The notes: generated by a model not told the origin, from the letters alone. DNA of 64,000 nt from Oligella sp050920755 (GCF_050920755.1 NZ_CP158480.1:2108001-2172000), one strand, 5' to 3'. Shown: positions 35,147 through 45,436, counted from the stretch's first letter. Made by a program: numbers and translations.

Positions 35147-37639
35147 TTAACGTGATTTACGGCCGGATTTTTTACTGCTTTTACTGCTTTTGCTGCTTTT
35201 ACTACGTGCTGCAGCGGCCTTTTTCTTAGCCGCTTGGCGTTGTGCCTCACGTCGTTGCTTTGCCGTGGTACCGCGTAATGCCTCAGGCTTAGGCTTAGCC
35301 GGCTTTTTATAGCGTCGACTCGGCTCTTCACCGCCACGTTTAATCTCACGCTGCACCGCTTCATAGCTTAAAGGGTTTTTGACCAAAGTAAAATCAATGC
35401 GGCGCGCTTCTAAATCAACCCGACTAATCTGCACATGTACTTCATCGGTTAAGCGATAGCGCTTACCCGTGCGCTCACCGCGCAACTCGTGCATGGTTTC
35501 GTTATATTGGAAGTACTCGGAACCCAATTCGGAAATATGCACCAAGCCTTCAACATACAGACTATCCAAGGTCACGAATAGGCCGAAACTGGTAACACCG
35601 GTGACCTTACCACTAAAGACCTCACCGATATGCTCACGCACATACCAACACTTCAACCAAGCCTGCACATCATAGGAAGCCTCATCCGCGCGTCGCTCAT
35701 GTGCCGACAGCACCACACCCAAACGATCCCAGACACTGAACTCATACTCTTTGAGCGGCTCATCCTTGGCGCGCACCATACCGTCAACCTTAGGCATATA
35801 CTTTCTGCGCTGTAGCGTGGCCTTGATAACGCGATGATTTAATAAGTCAGGATAGCGTCGAATCGGCGAGGTGAAATGGGCATAGTTCTTATATGCGAGG
35901 CCGAAATGGCCGGAGTTTTCAGGCGTATAAATCGCCTGTGACATGGAGCGCATAATCATCGTTTGGATCACTTCATAATCCTCACGCTCCTTGGCCTTAG
36001 CCAGTAAAGCGGAAAAATCCAAACTGCTCGGTTCATCACCGCCTCCCAAATGCAAGCCCAAACCGCGCAAATACTCACGCAATTGACCCAACTTCTCAGG
36101 GGTAGAGCTTTCATGCACACGATAAAGGCCCAAACGATTATGACGGTTAAGAAAATCTGCGGCGCAGGTATTAGCCGCCAACATAAACTCCTCAATTAAG
36201 CGGTGCGCATGATTTCTATGTAAAGGCACAATCTGCTCAATCTTACCCATCTCATTGCAGATAATTTGCGTCTCCACGGTTTCAAAGTCCATGGCACCGC
36301 GATTCACTCGCTGTTGCGCAAAGAGCTGATATAACTCATAGAGCAGCAAGACCTGATCACGGATCTCGGCAAATTCACGTGCCGTCGGCCCCTCCGGTTG
36401 CTGAATCATATCCCATACTTGGGTATAGGTAGTGCGCGCATGTGAACAAATCACCGCCGGATAAAACTGATAGCCCTGCACCGTTCCGGCATGCGCACCA
36501 CCGGCATGCACAATCATGTCACACACCAAAACCAAACGATCCTCATGCGGATTTAAAGAGCAGATACCGTTAGACAGACTCTCGGGCAGCATCGGAATCA
36601 CGCGCCGCGGGAAATACACACTGGTACCGCGCTCCAAAGCATCCTCATCAATCGGATGATCCGGCTTCACATAATGCGACACATCAGCAATTGCCACCAA
36701 TAAACGCCATGCTTGCTTGGTGCCTCGTCCGCCGGGGATCTCAGTTAATTCGCCATAAACGGCATCATCGAAATCGCGCGCATCCTCACCGTCAATGGTA
36801 AAAAACGGCACCTCGCGTAAATCCACTCGCCCCTGCAAATCGGCCGCCATCACACGCTTCGGCAGCTTCGCCGCCTCGGCTTTAGTCGCTTGGCTAAACT
36901 GATGCGGCACATCAAATTTACGCACCGCAATCTCGATTTCCATACCGGGATCATCAATCTCTCCCAGTATCTCGGTGACTTTACCCTGTGGCGGCAGATG
37001 ACGACTCGGTTGACGAATAATTTCACACGTCACCACCTGTCCATGCACTGCACCGCCCAAATCGCCCTGCGCTACATACACATCGTGCTTAATACGACGA
37101 TCCTCAGGCACCACCACAAAATTGCCGCCCTCATGCAGAACCCGTCCCACCAAAGCGGTGGTACCGCGCTCCAGCACCTCAACAATACTTCCCTCTAACT
37201 TACCCTTGTAATTACCTGTAGGATTGACACGCACCCGATCGCCATGCAGAACCTTGCGCATTTCAATGGGTGGTAAAAAAATATCCGGCAAATCCGGATT
37301 GTCCGGTATAAAAAAGCCGAAACCGTCACGGTGGCCCTGAACCTTACCCTCTAAAATAGCAGGATTGGATTGCCCCATATGCCAGGCCCCGGCACGTGTT
37401 ATTAACTGACCGTCACGTACCATGGCAGTTAGGCGACGCTTGAGGCCGATTAATGTGGCATCACGTTCCACCTTAAAATGCGCCCTCAATTCATCCAACG
37501 CTACAGCATCGCTATGCGCTCTGAAATACGCCAGAATATCCTCGCGTGTAGGTACATCCGGATCATAAGCCGAAGCCTGATCGCCCGGTATCAATAAAAG
37601 TGGAATTTCGGTGTCTAAATCTTGTCTGCGATTACTCAC
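35147..37639 (-). CDS. rnr: ribonuclease R
   Basis: RNase R is the processive 3'-5' exoribonuclease that degrades structured RNA. The 830-residue protein has an N-terminal HTH-like domain, two cold-shock domains (GHRDGFGFFIPDNPDLPD), the RNB core with catalytic acidic cluster FTIDGEDARDFDDAVYGE, an S1 domain (GKVTGVTSFGLFVTLDSLYV) and a Lys/Arg/Ser-rich tail, all in the expected order. It is upstream of rlmB. The coding sequence of the basic tail is low complexity (Ser-Ser-Lys repeats). Confidence 0.96.
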   Translation of the reverse strand: MSNRRQDLDTEIPLLLIPGDQASAYDPDVPTREDILAYFRAHSDAVALDELRAHFKVERDATLIGLKRRLTAMVRDGQLITRAGAWHMGQSNPAILEGKVQGHRDGFGFFIPDNPDLPDIFLPPIEMRKVLHGDRVRVNPTGNYKGKLEGSIVEVLERGTTALVGRVLHEGGNFVVVPEDRRIKHDVYVAQGDLGGAVHGQVVTCEIIRQPSRHLPPQGKVTEILGEIDDPGMEIEIAVRKFDVPHQFSQATKAEAAKLPKRVMAADLQGRVDLREVPFFTIDGEDARDFDDAVYGELTEIPGGRGTKQAWRLLVAIADVSHYVKPDHPIDEDALERGTSVYFPRRVIPMLPESLSNGICSLNPHEDRLVLVCDMIVHAGGAHAGTVQGYQFYPAVICSHARTTYTQVWDMIQQPEGPTAREFAEIRDQVLLLYELYQLFAQQRVNRGAMDFETVETQIICNEMGKIEQIVPLHRNHAHRLIEEFMLAANTCAADFLNRHNRLGLYRVHESSTPEKLGQLREYLRGLGLHLGGGDEPSSLDFSALLAKAKEREDYEVIQTMIMRSMSQAIYTPENSGHFGLAYKNYAHFTSPIRRYPDLLNHRVIKATLQRRKYMPKVDGMVRAKDEPLKEYEFSVWDRLGVVLSAHERRADEASYDVQAWLKCWYVREHIGEVFSGKVTGVTSFGLFVTLDSLYVEGLVHISELGSEYFQYNETMHELRGERTGKRYRLTDEVHVQISRVDLEARRIDFTLVKNPLSYEAVQREIKRGGEEPSRRYKKPAKPKPEALRGTTAKQRREAQRQAAKKKAAAARSKSSKSSKSSKKSGRKSR

Positions 37640-37741
37640 AATTTTCCTTGTGCTAATTTAAAAAGATAACTACCATCACTTATCTATGATAAGGGAAAAG
37701 CCGGCATGATTGAGTGCGACAGCATGCTAAAGCAGAGAATA

Positions 37742-38503
37742 TCAGAATTTATCCCATAAATAACGTATCACCATCAAAAAGCACACCGTCACGATAATGG
37801 GCCGTATGATTTTTGCGCCATGACTAATCATCACCTTTGAGCCCAAGGTCGCGCCAATGACTTGTCCAATCATCATAACAATGCCGACCGACCAAACCAC
37901 CTTGCCGCCCAGCATAAACACTACGGCCGATGCGATATTACTGGCAAAGTTAAATGCCTTGGCTCTGGCCGTGGCTTGAATAATTTTTTCGCCGCGCAGA
38001 GCGACATTTGCCAATGAGAAAAAAGAACCGGTACCGGGACCGAATAAACCATCATAAAAACCGATGGTCGGTACCACCGTCAGATTAAAAGACTTTTCTG
38101 CCATGCGCGGCTTACGCTCCACCGCACCGGCACCTTTAGCCAATAAAAAATAAAGACCAATCAATACCAGCACGATAGGAATCACAATATCCAACACCGC
38201 CACATTCAACTGCTGCACCAGCAAGGTACCTAAAGCGGAGCCGATTAAGGACATAATGAAAGGAAAGCGGATATGATCTAAATGAATTAAGCGGCTACGC
38301 AGCATATTGGTGGTCGCCACCATGGTCCCGAAAGCACTCTGTATTTTATTGGTTGCCAAAGCATGAATCGGTGACAAACCGCTTAAAAGTAATACCGGCA
38401 CGGTAATTAAACCGCCCCCACCCGCCAGCGTATCGACAAAACCCGCCAGCATCGCTAAAGCAAACAGCAGCAATAGCATTTCCCACGACAACACAAAATC
38501 CAT
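37742..38503 (-). CDS. TSUP (TauE/SafE) family permease
   Basis: This 253-residue protein has about eight membrane helices and the two repeated TSUP motifs: GFVDTLAGGGGLITVPVLL near the N-terminus, and GFYDGLFGPGTGSFF in the second half. Relatives move sulfite, sulfoacetate, taurine or other small organic anions across the inner membrane. It lies downstream of the MHS transporter but is separated by a strong terminator, so is probably not part of that unit. Confidence 0.87.
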   Translation of the reverse strand: MDFVLSWEMLLLLFALAMLAGFVDTLAGGGGLITVPVLLLSGLSPIHALATNKIQSAFGTMVATTNMLRSRLIHLDHIRFPFIMSLIGSALGTLLVQQLNVAVLDIVIPIVLVLIGLYFLLAKGAGAVERKPRMAEKSFNLTVVPTIGFYDGLFGPGTGSFFSLANVALRGEKIIQATARAKAFNFASNIASAVVFMLGGKVVWSVGIVMMIGQVIGATLGSKVMISHGAKIIRPIIVTVCFLMVIRYLWDKF

Positions 38504-38609
38504 TTATTATTATTCCGAAAAAAGAGCAAAAGGAGACACTTAAAGCTTCTATTGTAATGCCTGCCAAGTACTGAAAACGGGGAATGCCTGGGGAAATCAA
38601 AGAAAGCGG

Positions 38610-38646
38610 AAAAAGACCGAGATGCGCTGACAAACTCGGTCTTTTT
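38610..38646 (-). terminator. terminator after MHS transporter gene
   Basis: Twelve complementary bases, AAAAAGACCGAG and CTCGGTCTTTTT, flank a 13-base loop. The symmetrical A and T runs let it work in both directions. Confidence 0.88.
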
Positions 38647-38673
38647 ACCTTTTGAACAGATAAGCTTTGATAA

Positions 38674-39963
38674 TTACTGAGCTTTTCGTTGTGATTTTGC
38701 AATTGAATGTGCACTATAAGCCGAAATAATACCGACCACGATCACATACGCAGCAACATAATATGGTTGATGATCATTTGCATGAAGCAATGCTGTCGCA
38801 ACCATTGGCGTAATGCCTGAAGCAAAGATCCCTGAGAATTGGTATACAAAAGATATTCCCGTGTATCTGACATCCGCCTCAAAAAGCTCACAAAACAGTG
38901 CTGCTTCAGGGCCATAGACTGATGAGTAAAAAATACCGAAAGGGATAATTATTGACAACCAAACAATTAATACATTATCTACATGAATTGTCATAAAGTA
39001 GAGTGCCGGTAAGGCTGAGAAACCTGTGATCAATGAACCCCAAAAATAAGTTCGAGCACGTCCCACCCGATCTGATAACGCACCGAACAGAGGAATGGTA
39101 AAGCACATAATTAATGATGCGAGAATAACACCGGTTAAGGCCGTCGTTCTATCTAAATTCAGATCGTTACTCAAATAGCTGATAGAAAACACACCAAATA
39201 CATTAAATATCACCCCATCAATATAACGAGCACCCATGCCGCGCATGATATTTGCCGGATAGTTTTTAAGCATCGTAATAAAGGGCAATTTGTTTTGAGC
39301 GTTTTTAGCTTTAAGTTTTTCAAATACAGGACTCTCTCTAACTGACATACGAATCCAGAAACCAAGGAAAACTAAAATTATCGAAGCTAAGAAACCGATA
39401 CGCCAGCCCCATTTCAGAAAGTTATCATCCGACATTGAGGCTGTTAAGATAGCGACTACAAAAGAAGCCAAACATAAGCCCAATGAAAGACCAATCTGTG
39501 GCATTGAAGCATAAAAACCCTTTTTGTTGTCCGGAGCAAATTCGTAAGCCATTAATACCGCACCACCCCATTCACCGCCCAAAGCGATACCCTGTAGCAC
39601 TCTAAACAAGAGTAGTAACATTGGCGCCCAAATACCTATACTGTCATAGGATGGAATTAAACCAATGGCAAATGTAGATCCGCCCATAATAAGTAAAGTG
39701 GCGATTAGTGCCCCCTTTCTGCTTATTTTATCGCCAATATGACCAAAGATTACACCACCTAAAGGACGCGCCACGAAACCAATGGCAAAGGTTGCATAAG
39801 CCAACATGGTGCTGATAAAAGGATCCCCCGATGGGAAATAGATTTTATTAAACACCAACCCGGCCATCACACCGTATAAAAAGAAGTCATACCATTCAAT
39901 AGTCGCCCCTATGACCGAGGCTCGTATGACGTTACCTACCTCACGTTTTTTTGCCTTATCCAT
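38674..39963 (-). CDS. MFS transporter, metabolite:H+ symporter (MHS) family
   Basis: This 429-residue inner-membrane protein has 12 predicted helices. RASVIGATIEWYDFFLYGVMAG-like start motif, GFVARPLGGVIFGHIGDKISRK (the loop 2-3 MFS signature) and LLLLFRVLQGIALGGEWGGA are typical of MHS symporters such as ProP, ShiA and KgtP. It is downstream of a GMC oxidoreductase on the same strand, so it may import that enzyme's substrate. Substrate identity is open. The three-gene region looks more AT-rich than its neighbours. Confidence 0.88.
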   Translation of the reverse strand: MDKAKKREVGNVIRASVIGATIEWYDFFLYGVMAGLVFNKIYFPSGDPFISTMLAYATFAIGFVARPLGGVIFGHIGDKISRKGALIATLLIMGGSTFAIGLIPSYDSIGIWAPMLLLLFRVLQGIALGGEWGGAVLMAYEFAPDNKKGFYASMPQIGLSLGLCLASFVVAILTASMSDDNFLKWGWRIGFLASIILVFLGFWIRMSVRESPVFEKLKAKNAQNKLPFITMLKNYPANIMRGMGARYIDGVIFNVFGVFSISYLSNDLNLDRTTALTGVILASLIMCFTIPLFGALSDRVGRARTYFWGSLITGFSALPALYFMTIHVDNVLIVWLSIIIPFGIFYSSVYGPEAALFCELFEADVRYTGISFVYQFSGIFASGITPMVATALLHANDHQPYYVAAYVIVVGIISAYSAHSIAKSQRKAQ

Positions 39964-40067
39964 AATTAATATCTCCTTTGTGGATTAATAATGATGTTTT
40001 TATTTGTTTAGATAAGGGCGATAAGCCAACAAAGCGGTTAACGCCCTCAATAGACACCGGTTATGAC

Positions 40068-41693
40068 TTACGCGACGAGAATCTTCTCTGAGATTTTTTC
40101 GGCGATCATCACAACCGGTACATTGGTATTACCGGAAACTAAAGTTGGCATAATTGAAGCGTCCACCACGCGCAGACCTTCGACGCCATAGACTCTGAGT
40201 TGCTCATCAACAACAGCCATCGGGTCATCGGCCGTACCCATTTTTGCGGTACCTGATGGATGGAAAATAGTTGCCCCATAATTGCGGCAAAACTCCAGAA
40301 TTTCTTCATCACTCTGTGCAGCAGCACCCGGACGAACCTCTTCAATTAACAATTCACCCAGAGGACCCGTACTCGCTATGCGTCGCGCCAACTTCACAGA
40401 AGCAATGGCAGTACGTCTATCTAAATCAGTACTTAAATAATTCGGGTAAATCGCTAGGCTTTGACGAGGATCTGTGCTTTGCAGACGCATATAACCACGT
40501 GATTCCGGACGTAACTGACAAACTGAAATAGTACAACCCGAGAAATTATGTACAGCACCACCCGCTTGATCCGCCGATAAGGTAGCAAAGTGAAACTGTA
40601 CATCTGGCGTTTTTGCTTCCTCAGGAAGTGCATAAGCAAAAGCACCGCCTTGGTTAATACCAATGGCCAGAGGACCGGAGCGTTTAAAAAACCACTGCAT
40701 ACCAATTTTGCTTTTAGACCAAAGAGTTCTCAGTTGATCGTTTGTGGTAATGGGTTTAGCAACCTTATAGATTAGGCGTAACTGCAAATGATCCTGTAAA
40801 TTTTCTCCGACACCGGGCAAGGCTTTTTTAACTTCAATGCCCATCTCTTGTAGATGCTCGGGATTGCCGATACCTGACAGCATCAATATTTGCGGACTTT
40901 GTAAGGCTCCGGCGCTTAAAATCACTTCTTTATTTGCACGGATTTGGTAGCTTTGGCCATCCTTATGAGAGGCTTCTATACCCACTGCACGACCATTTTC
41001 AATAATGACGCGATGTACTAAATGATCAGTTTTAATGGTTAAATTGCTGCGATTGCGAGCAGGACGCAAATAAGCTACTGCGGTGGATTGTCGCAAACCG
41101 TTCTTAGTAGTTAACTGGTAATAACCTACGCCATGTTGATAGCCGGAATTAAAATCTCTGGTAAATGGAATATTTTCAGTAGCTGCTGACTTAATAAAAG
41201 CCTCTACCAACTCATGACGTGCCGGGATTGAGGTCGCACTTAAAGGACCATTTTTGCCGCGAGTTTCAGATAGCGGTAAATCATTATTTTCAAGTTTACG
41301 GAAGTATGGCAAACACTCATCCCAACTCCAGCCTTTATTTCCTAATTCTACCCAATGGTCATAGTCTTCTTTTTGTCCGCGAATAAATATAAGTCCGTTA
41401 ATCGAACTGCTACCGCCTAAAGTTTTACCTCGAGGCCAGTAGAATTTACGGTTATTCATATGCGGATCCGGCTGTGTTTCAAATGCCCAGTTAAGACGTT
41501 TATTAAACATTGTTTTTCCATAACCGATAGGGATATGAATCCAAATATTCTTATCAGCAGGGCCGGCCTCTAATAAACAAACACTATGCTTACCATTTTC
41601 ACTTAAACGATTGGCCAATACACAACCCGCAGAACCGCCACCCACTACGATATAGTCAAAAGACTCTTTGGCTTGTATGTTGTTATTACTCAT
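40068..41693 (-). CDS. GMC-family FAD oxidoreductase, choline dehydrogenase-like
   Basis: This 541-residue flavoenzyme has the ADP-binding VVGGGSAGCVLANRLSE near the N-terminus, the first GMC signature WPRGKTLGGSSSINGLIFIR, the second SAGALQSPQILMLSGIG, and C-terminal catalytic-region blocks FHPSGTAKMG and SGNTNVPVVMIAEK. It oxidises a primary alcohol. It is in the group commonly annotated as choline or alcohol dehydrogenase, but no betaine aldehyde dehydrogenase (betB) or betI lies nearby, so glycine betaine synthesis is not supported. The divergent IclR gene is the likely regulator. Confidence 0.87.
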   Translation of the reverse strand: MSNNNIQAKESFDYIVVGGGSAGCVLANRLSENGKHSVCLLEAGPADKNIWIHIPIGYGKTMFNKRLNWAFETQPDPHMNNRKFYWPRGKTLGGSSSINGLIFIRGQKEDYDHWVELGNKGWSWDECLPYFRKLENNDLPLSETRGKNGPLSATSIPARHELVEAFIKSAATENIPFTRDFNSGYQHGVGYYQLTTKNGLRQSTAVAYLRPARNRSNLTIKTDHLVHRVIIENGRAVGIEASHKDGQSYQIRANKEVILSAGALQSPQILMLSGIGNPEHLQEMGIEVKKALPGVGENLQDHLQLRLIYKVAKPITTNDQLRTLWSKSKIGMQWFFKRSGPLAIGINQGGAFAYALPEEAKTPDVQFHFATLSADQAGGAVHNFSGCTISVCQLRPESRGYMRLQSTDPRQSLAIYPNYLSTDLDRRTAIASVKLARRIASTGPLGELLIEEVRPGAAAQSDEEILEFCRNYGATIFHPSGTAKMGTADDPMAVVDEQLRVYGVEGLRVVDASIMPTLVSGNTNVPVVMIAEKISEKILVA

Positions 41694-41803
41694 CTTTAAC
41701 TCCTCATACTATTTTTTCCAATGTCGGTTACACGACAATTTATAAAAAAGTATATTTGTCAGCATGAATAATAAATTCAGGGTTTACACTAAAATCTCCA
41801 TTT

Positions 41804-41833
41804 TTAGTACAAATAGTCTCGTATTTTGTCTAA
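41804..41833. promoter_or_regulatory. candidate IclR operator palindrome
   Basis: TTAGTACAAATA and TATTTTGTCTAA, separated by six bases, form an imperfect inverted repeat midway between the divergent oxidoreductase and iclR-type genes, the position expected for autoregulation and control of the target gene. Confidence 0.4.
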
Positions 41834-41879
41834 TAATAAATAAAAAGACGACGTAACTGCTTGATAAATAGGAATTTAC

Positions 41880-42719
41880 ATGAAACATCCAACAAATCGA
41901 GATACTCTCAATAGCAGTGACCCAACCATTCAATCCAGTTTGCGATCTTTGATTGTTCTGGAAATATTAAGTAATGCCAGTTTGCCCCTTTCACAAACTG
42001 AGTTAGTACATCTGAGTAGAATCCCGAGAAGTAGTTTAATTCGCTACTTGGAAGTTTTAGAAGAAAACGGCTTTATCATCCGATTACCACAAGAAAACAA
42101 ATACATTCTTGCGCCCAGAGTGATGAGACTGGCAGCGGCTGCACTCCAATCTAACGAATTCACCAGAAAAGCACGCTGGATACTACAGAGACTAGCTCAA
42201 AGTGTAGGTGAATCGTGTAACTTAACCATCCGTCACAGTGACTCAGTACATTATTTAGTGCGAGAGGAGTTTAACGAACCATGGAGCTTAAGCCTTCATA
42301 TCAAAGCGGACGTACCGGTTCCACTGCATTGCTCTGCCAGTGGCAAATTGTATTTGAGTTATATGCCGTTTAACGAACAAAATGCCTGCTTACAGCGATT
42401 GGACCTACGCCCTTATACTAAAAATACAATCGTCGATCTTCCCACGCTTAAAAAAGAATTGGAAAAAATAAAAAGACAGGGGTTTAGTGTTGATAACAGT
42501 GAGCTTGTAAACGGCATGATTGCCGTGGCTGTACCTATTTTTGATAAACATCACGATAATTTGCTACTAGCGACCGTGGCCTGTCATGCCGTAGCAATTC
42601 GCACTGACTTAAGTAAATTACTCACTTACAAAGACAGGATGAGACAGGCAGCCGAAGATATTTCCATACTTTTCTCCAGTTCCCAAAATGCGTCTTCAGG
42701 GATTAATTTAGAAGGATAG
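41880..42719 (+). CDS. IclR-family transcriptional regulator
   Basis: This 279-residue protein has an N-terminal winged helix (LRSLIVLEILSNASLPLSQT, IPRSSLIRYLEVLEENGF) and a C-terminal IclR effector domain (VPVPLHCSASGKLYLSYM and NGMIAVAVPIFD). IclR proteins bind small organic acids or aromatic ligands and control adjacent catabolic genes. Divergent placement from the GMC oxidoreductase and MHS transporter suggests it governs them. Confidence 0.9.
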   Translation: MKHPTNRDTLNSSDPTIQSSLRSLIVLEILSNASLPLSQTELVHLSRIPRSSLIRYLEVLEENGFIIRLPQENKYILAPRVMRLAAAALQSNEFTRKARWILQRLAQSVGESCNLTIRHSDSVHYLVREEFNEPWSLSLHIKADVPVPLHCSASGKLYLSYMPFNEQNACLQRLDLRPYTKNTIVDLPTLKKELEKIKRQGFSVDNSELVNGMIAVAVPIFDKHHDNLLLATVACHAVAIRTDLSKLLTYKDRMRQAAEDISILFSSSQNASSGINLEG

Positions 42720-42801
42720 AAAGCTTTCTTCCTTTCCTCACTTGACTATCCGCCGGAATTCCTAACACCACAAACCCTGCGCATTAATTGAGACAAAATA
42801 A

Positions 42802-42829
42802 AACCCATTGCCTTTAAAAACAATGGGTT
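42802..42829. terminator. bidirectional terminator between iclR-type gene and wrbA
   Basis: AACCCATTG and CAATGGGTT form a nine-base-pair stem with a 10-base loop, and a T-rich tract follows on the minus strand. It lies between converging genes. Confidence 0.7.
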
Positions 42830-42855
42830 CATAATTAAAATTTATTGTTTAGCAA

Positions 42856-43455
42856 CTATGCTTTAAGCTTGGCCGCCACTTCCAAAGTACGACGTGCCTG
42901 ATACTGCACAGAAGCTTTTAACTCATCAGTCAAACCCTTACCGTCGGCGGTTGCCGAAGCACCGTAGGGATTACCGCCGGATTTAAAAATCACCGGATCA
43001 CTAAAGCCGGGTGGCACAATAATGGCGGCCCAGTGCATCATCATCGTGTAAAAAGACAAAAGCGTTGCTTCCTGACCGCCATGCATATTTTGCGCAGAGC
43101 TCATCGCACTCACTACCTTATTAACAGTACCGCCGGAAGCCCACAAACCACCTTGCTCATCGATAAACTGCTTCATTTGAGAGGCTAATACACCGAAACG
43201 AGTCGGCGCACTCCAAATAATGGCATCGGCCCATTCTAAATCGGCTCGACCGGCAATCGGCACATCCTTTGTTGCATTTACATGCTCACGCCAAGCCGGA
43301 TTAGCGTCAATCGCCGCATCCGGTGCCAACTCTCTGACTTTAACTAAACGCACCTCGGCACCGGCGGCGAGGGCGGCCTCTTCGGCCCAGCGGGCCATTT
43401 GATAGTTATGGCCGGTGGAACTGTAATATACAATGGCTAACTTTGTTGCTGACAT
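42856..43455 (-). CDS. wrbA: NAD(P)H:quinone oxidoreductase
   Basis: WrbA is a tetrameric flavodoxin-like FMN protein that reduces quinones by two electrons. The FMN-phosphate loop YYSSTGHNYQMA is near the N-terminus, WSAPTRFGVLASQMKQFID and GGNPYGASATA are the other WrbA hallmarks. The ATG at 43455 is chosen because GGAG lies six bases upstream; it gives the usual 199-residue protein. The upstream frame adds 22 residues without support. Confidence 0.93.
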   Translation of the reverse strand: MSATKLAIVYYSSTGHNYQMARWAEEAALAAGAEVRLVKVRELAPDAAIDANPAWREHVNATKDVPIAGRADLEWADAIIWSAPTRFGVLASQMKQFIDEQGGLWASGGTVNKVVSAMSSAQNMHGGQEATLLSFYTMMMHWAAIIVPPGFSDPVIFKSGGNPYGASATADGKGLTDELKASVQYQARRTLEVAAKLKA

Positions 43456-43573
43456 AAGCATCTCCACTTGAATCAGGTCTATTCGAAATGAATAACCGTT
43501 ATTCATTTTACGCCACGCCAATAAACAATAACAGCTGATTCAATAAGAAAAATGTCACTAAAATCAAGCGCTC

Positions 43574-45436
43574 TTATGCCTCTCCCTTCTGTGCATCAGT
43601 GCCGGACAGCTCACGACTCCACACCGCATCCGATACTTCCTTAAGCGCTTCCTGTGAGCTTTGCATTGACCAATGACCATCGGCCGAGAGGTTCAACACA
43701 TGGGTATGATGAGTCAATAAAGTACTCCGGTGGCCCACACTGATTAAACGCATATTAGGCAGACGTTGGCGAATGAGTTTATACATAAAGTATTCTAAAC
43801 CCTCATCCATAGCCGAGGTCGCCTCATCTAAAAATGCCACACTCGGTTTCGTCAGCAGCATACGCCCAAAGGCCACGCGCTGTTGCTCACCCAGGGATAA
43901 GATATGCATCCAATGATTTACCTCATCGATACGATGAACTAGATGACCGAGATTGACTAATTCCAATACCTTAACCGCCTCCTCATGGGCATTGTCCGGG
44001 GCATGGAAAGGATAGTAAAGCACATCGATTAAATTGCCCTCAGGTAGGTAGGGCTTTTGTGAAAGGAATAAAGCCTCTTCTTTAGGACAAGTAATATCAC
44101 CCTCGGCATAAGGCCATAAACCGGCCACTGTTCTTAGAATCGTGGTCTTGCCCGAACCTGAAGGGCCACGGATTAATAAAGCCTCACCCGCTTCTACATT
44201 CAGATCCAAATCACTGACCAAAACACGGCCATTGGGCGTGCGGATAGTGACATGCTTTAAATTCACCTCATCGGCGTTTTGCGCCACCTCCGGATGCGGT
44301 AATTGCTCTGCCTTGTCAATGGCACCCATAAACTCCGTCAAACGGTCAAGCACCGCTTTAAAACCGGCAAATTGATCATAGGCGGTACGGAAGAAGGATA
44401 AACTATCCTGCAAACTACTAAAGGCCTGTGCTGTTTGAATCATCCCTCCAAGGGTCAATTGTCCGGAGAAAAAGCGCGGTGCCTGCAAGATAAAGGGAAA
44501 AATCACCGCCACTTGAGAAACTATAAAGTTAAAGCCTTGAAACTTTAAAGAACGGTGCACAATGGCCCAAACATTTTCAATCACACCCTTAAAGCGCTGC
44601 ATTAATTTAAAGCCTTCAACCCGCTCACCACCATAAAAGGCCACACTCTCAGCATATTCGCGCACACGGATAAGTGAATAACGATAGTTCGCATTGAGCC
44701 GCTCATCAAGGAAGTTTAAACGAATCAAAGGACGCCCGATTTTAAAAGCAAAAACCGTAGCGATTAAGACATAAATAAAGAGAATAAATACAATCCCACG
44801 CGGAATTTCAAGACCGAAAACGGCTAAAGGACCGGATAAATTCCATAAAATCACCGTAAAGGCCACCACTGACACCATGTTGGTAATCAAACCCAAGGTC
44901 AAACTTAAGGAAATGCTGACAAAACTTGCCACATCCTGCTGAATACGCTGGTCGGGGTTATCTACCTGCTGCTTTAAAAAAAACAGTCGATAGTAATTTT
45001 TATTGCGCAGCCACTGATTCAGCACCCTTTCGTTAAGATCCTCACGCCAACGAATGGTAAAGGCCTGCTGCATATAAAATGCCGTGAGCGAACGGAAAAT
45101 ATGAATAATCGCCAACACCGCAAAAACCAACACCTGAATCCAGAAAGTGGACTCATCCTTTTCCTGCAAAGCGGTATACATACTGTTATACCAATTGGAG
45201 AAAAGCACACTGAGACGTACGCCGAATAAACTTAAAAAGAGAATCAGTGCAAAATTTAAGGCCGCAATGGGATTCTTAAGCGGATTGAAATAAGTCTTGG
45301 CAATATGCCAAAACTGTGCTGCCCACCGGGTCGTGCGAACTAAAATAAAGCCGACTAAAAACATCAGTACCAAGGAGCAGACTAAGGCAATGCCCACCCA
45401 CTGCATACTCGCAACTAACTCTTTATACCAATCCAT
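43574..45436 (-). CDS. SbmA/YddA-like ABC transporter, fused permease and ATPase
   Basis: The 620-residue half-transporter has an N-terminal six-helix domain of the SbmA/BacA type (RWREDLNERVLNQWLRNKNY and DNPDQRIQQDVASF are diagnostic) and a C-terminal ATPase: Walker A GPSGSGKTT at about residues 421-429, signature LSLGEQQRVAFGR, Walker B VAFLDEATSAMD. Related proteins (YddA, mycobacterial Rv1819c, peroxisomal ABCD) move peptides, vitamin B12 or acyl-CoA. The direction and cargo here are unknown. It stands alone, divergent from the DUF455 gene. Confidence 0.87.
   Translation of the reverse strand: MDWYKELVASMQWVGIALVCSLVLMFLVGFILVRTTRWAAQFWHIAKTYFNPLKNPIAALNFALILFLSLFGVRLSVLFSNWYNSMYTALQEKDESTFWIQVLVFAVLAIIHIFRSLTAFYMQQAFTIRWREDLNERVLNQWLRNKNYYRLFFLKQQVDNPDQRIQQDVASFVSISLSLTLGLITNMVSVVAFTVILWNLSGPLAVFGLEIPRGIVFILFIYVLIATVFAFKIGRPLIRLNFLDERLNANYRYSLIRVREYAESVAFYGGERVEGFKLMQRFKGVIENVWAIVHRSLKFQGFNFIVSQVAVIFPFILQAPRFFSGQLTLGGMIQTAQAFSSLQDSLSFFRTAYDQFAGFKAVLDRLTEFMGAIDKAEQLPHPEVAQNADEVNLKHVTIRTPNGRVLVSDLDLNVEAGEALLIRGPSGSGKTTILRTVAGLWPYAEGDITCPKEEALFLSQKPYLPEGNLIDVLYYPFHAPDNAHEEAVKVLELVNLGHLVHRIDEVNHWMHILSLGEQQRVAFGRMLLTKPSVAFLDEATSAMDEGLEYFMYKLIRQRLPNMRLISVGHRSTLLTHHTHVLNLSADGHWSMQSSQEALKEVSDAVWSRELSGTDAQKGEA

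Noticed and set aside
40068..41693. betA of the glycine betaine pathway
   Set aside because: The GMC signatures fit, but there is no betB, betI or betT beside it, and the regulator is IclR-type rather than TetR-type BetI.
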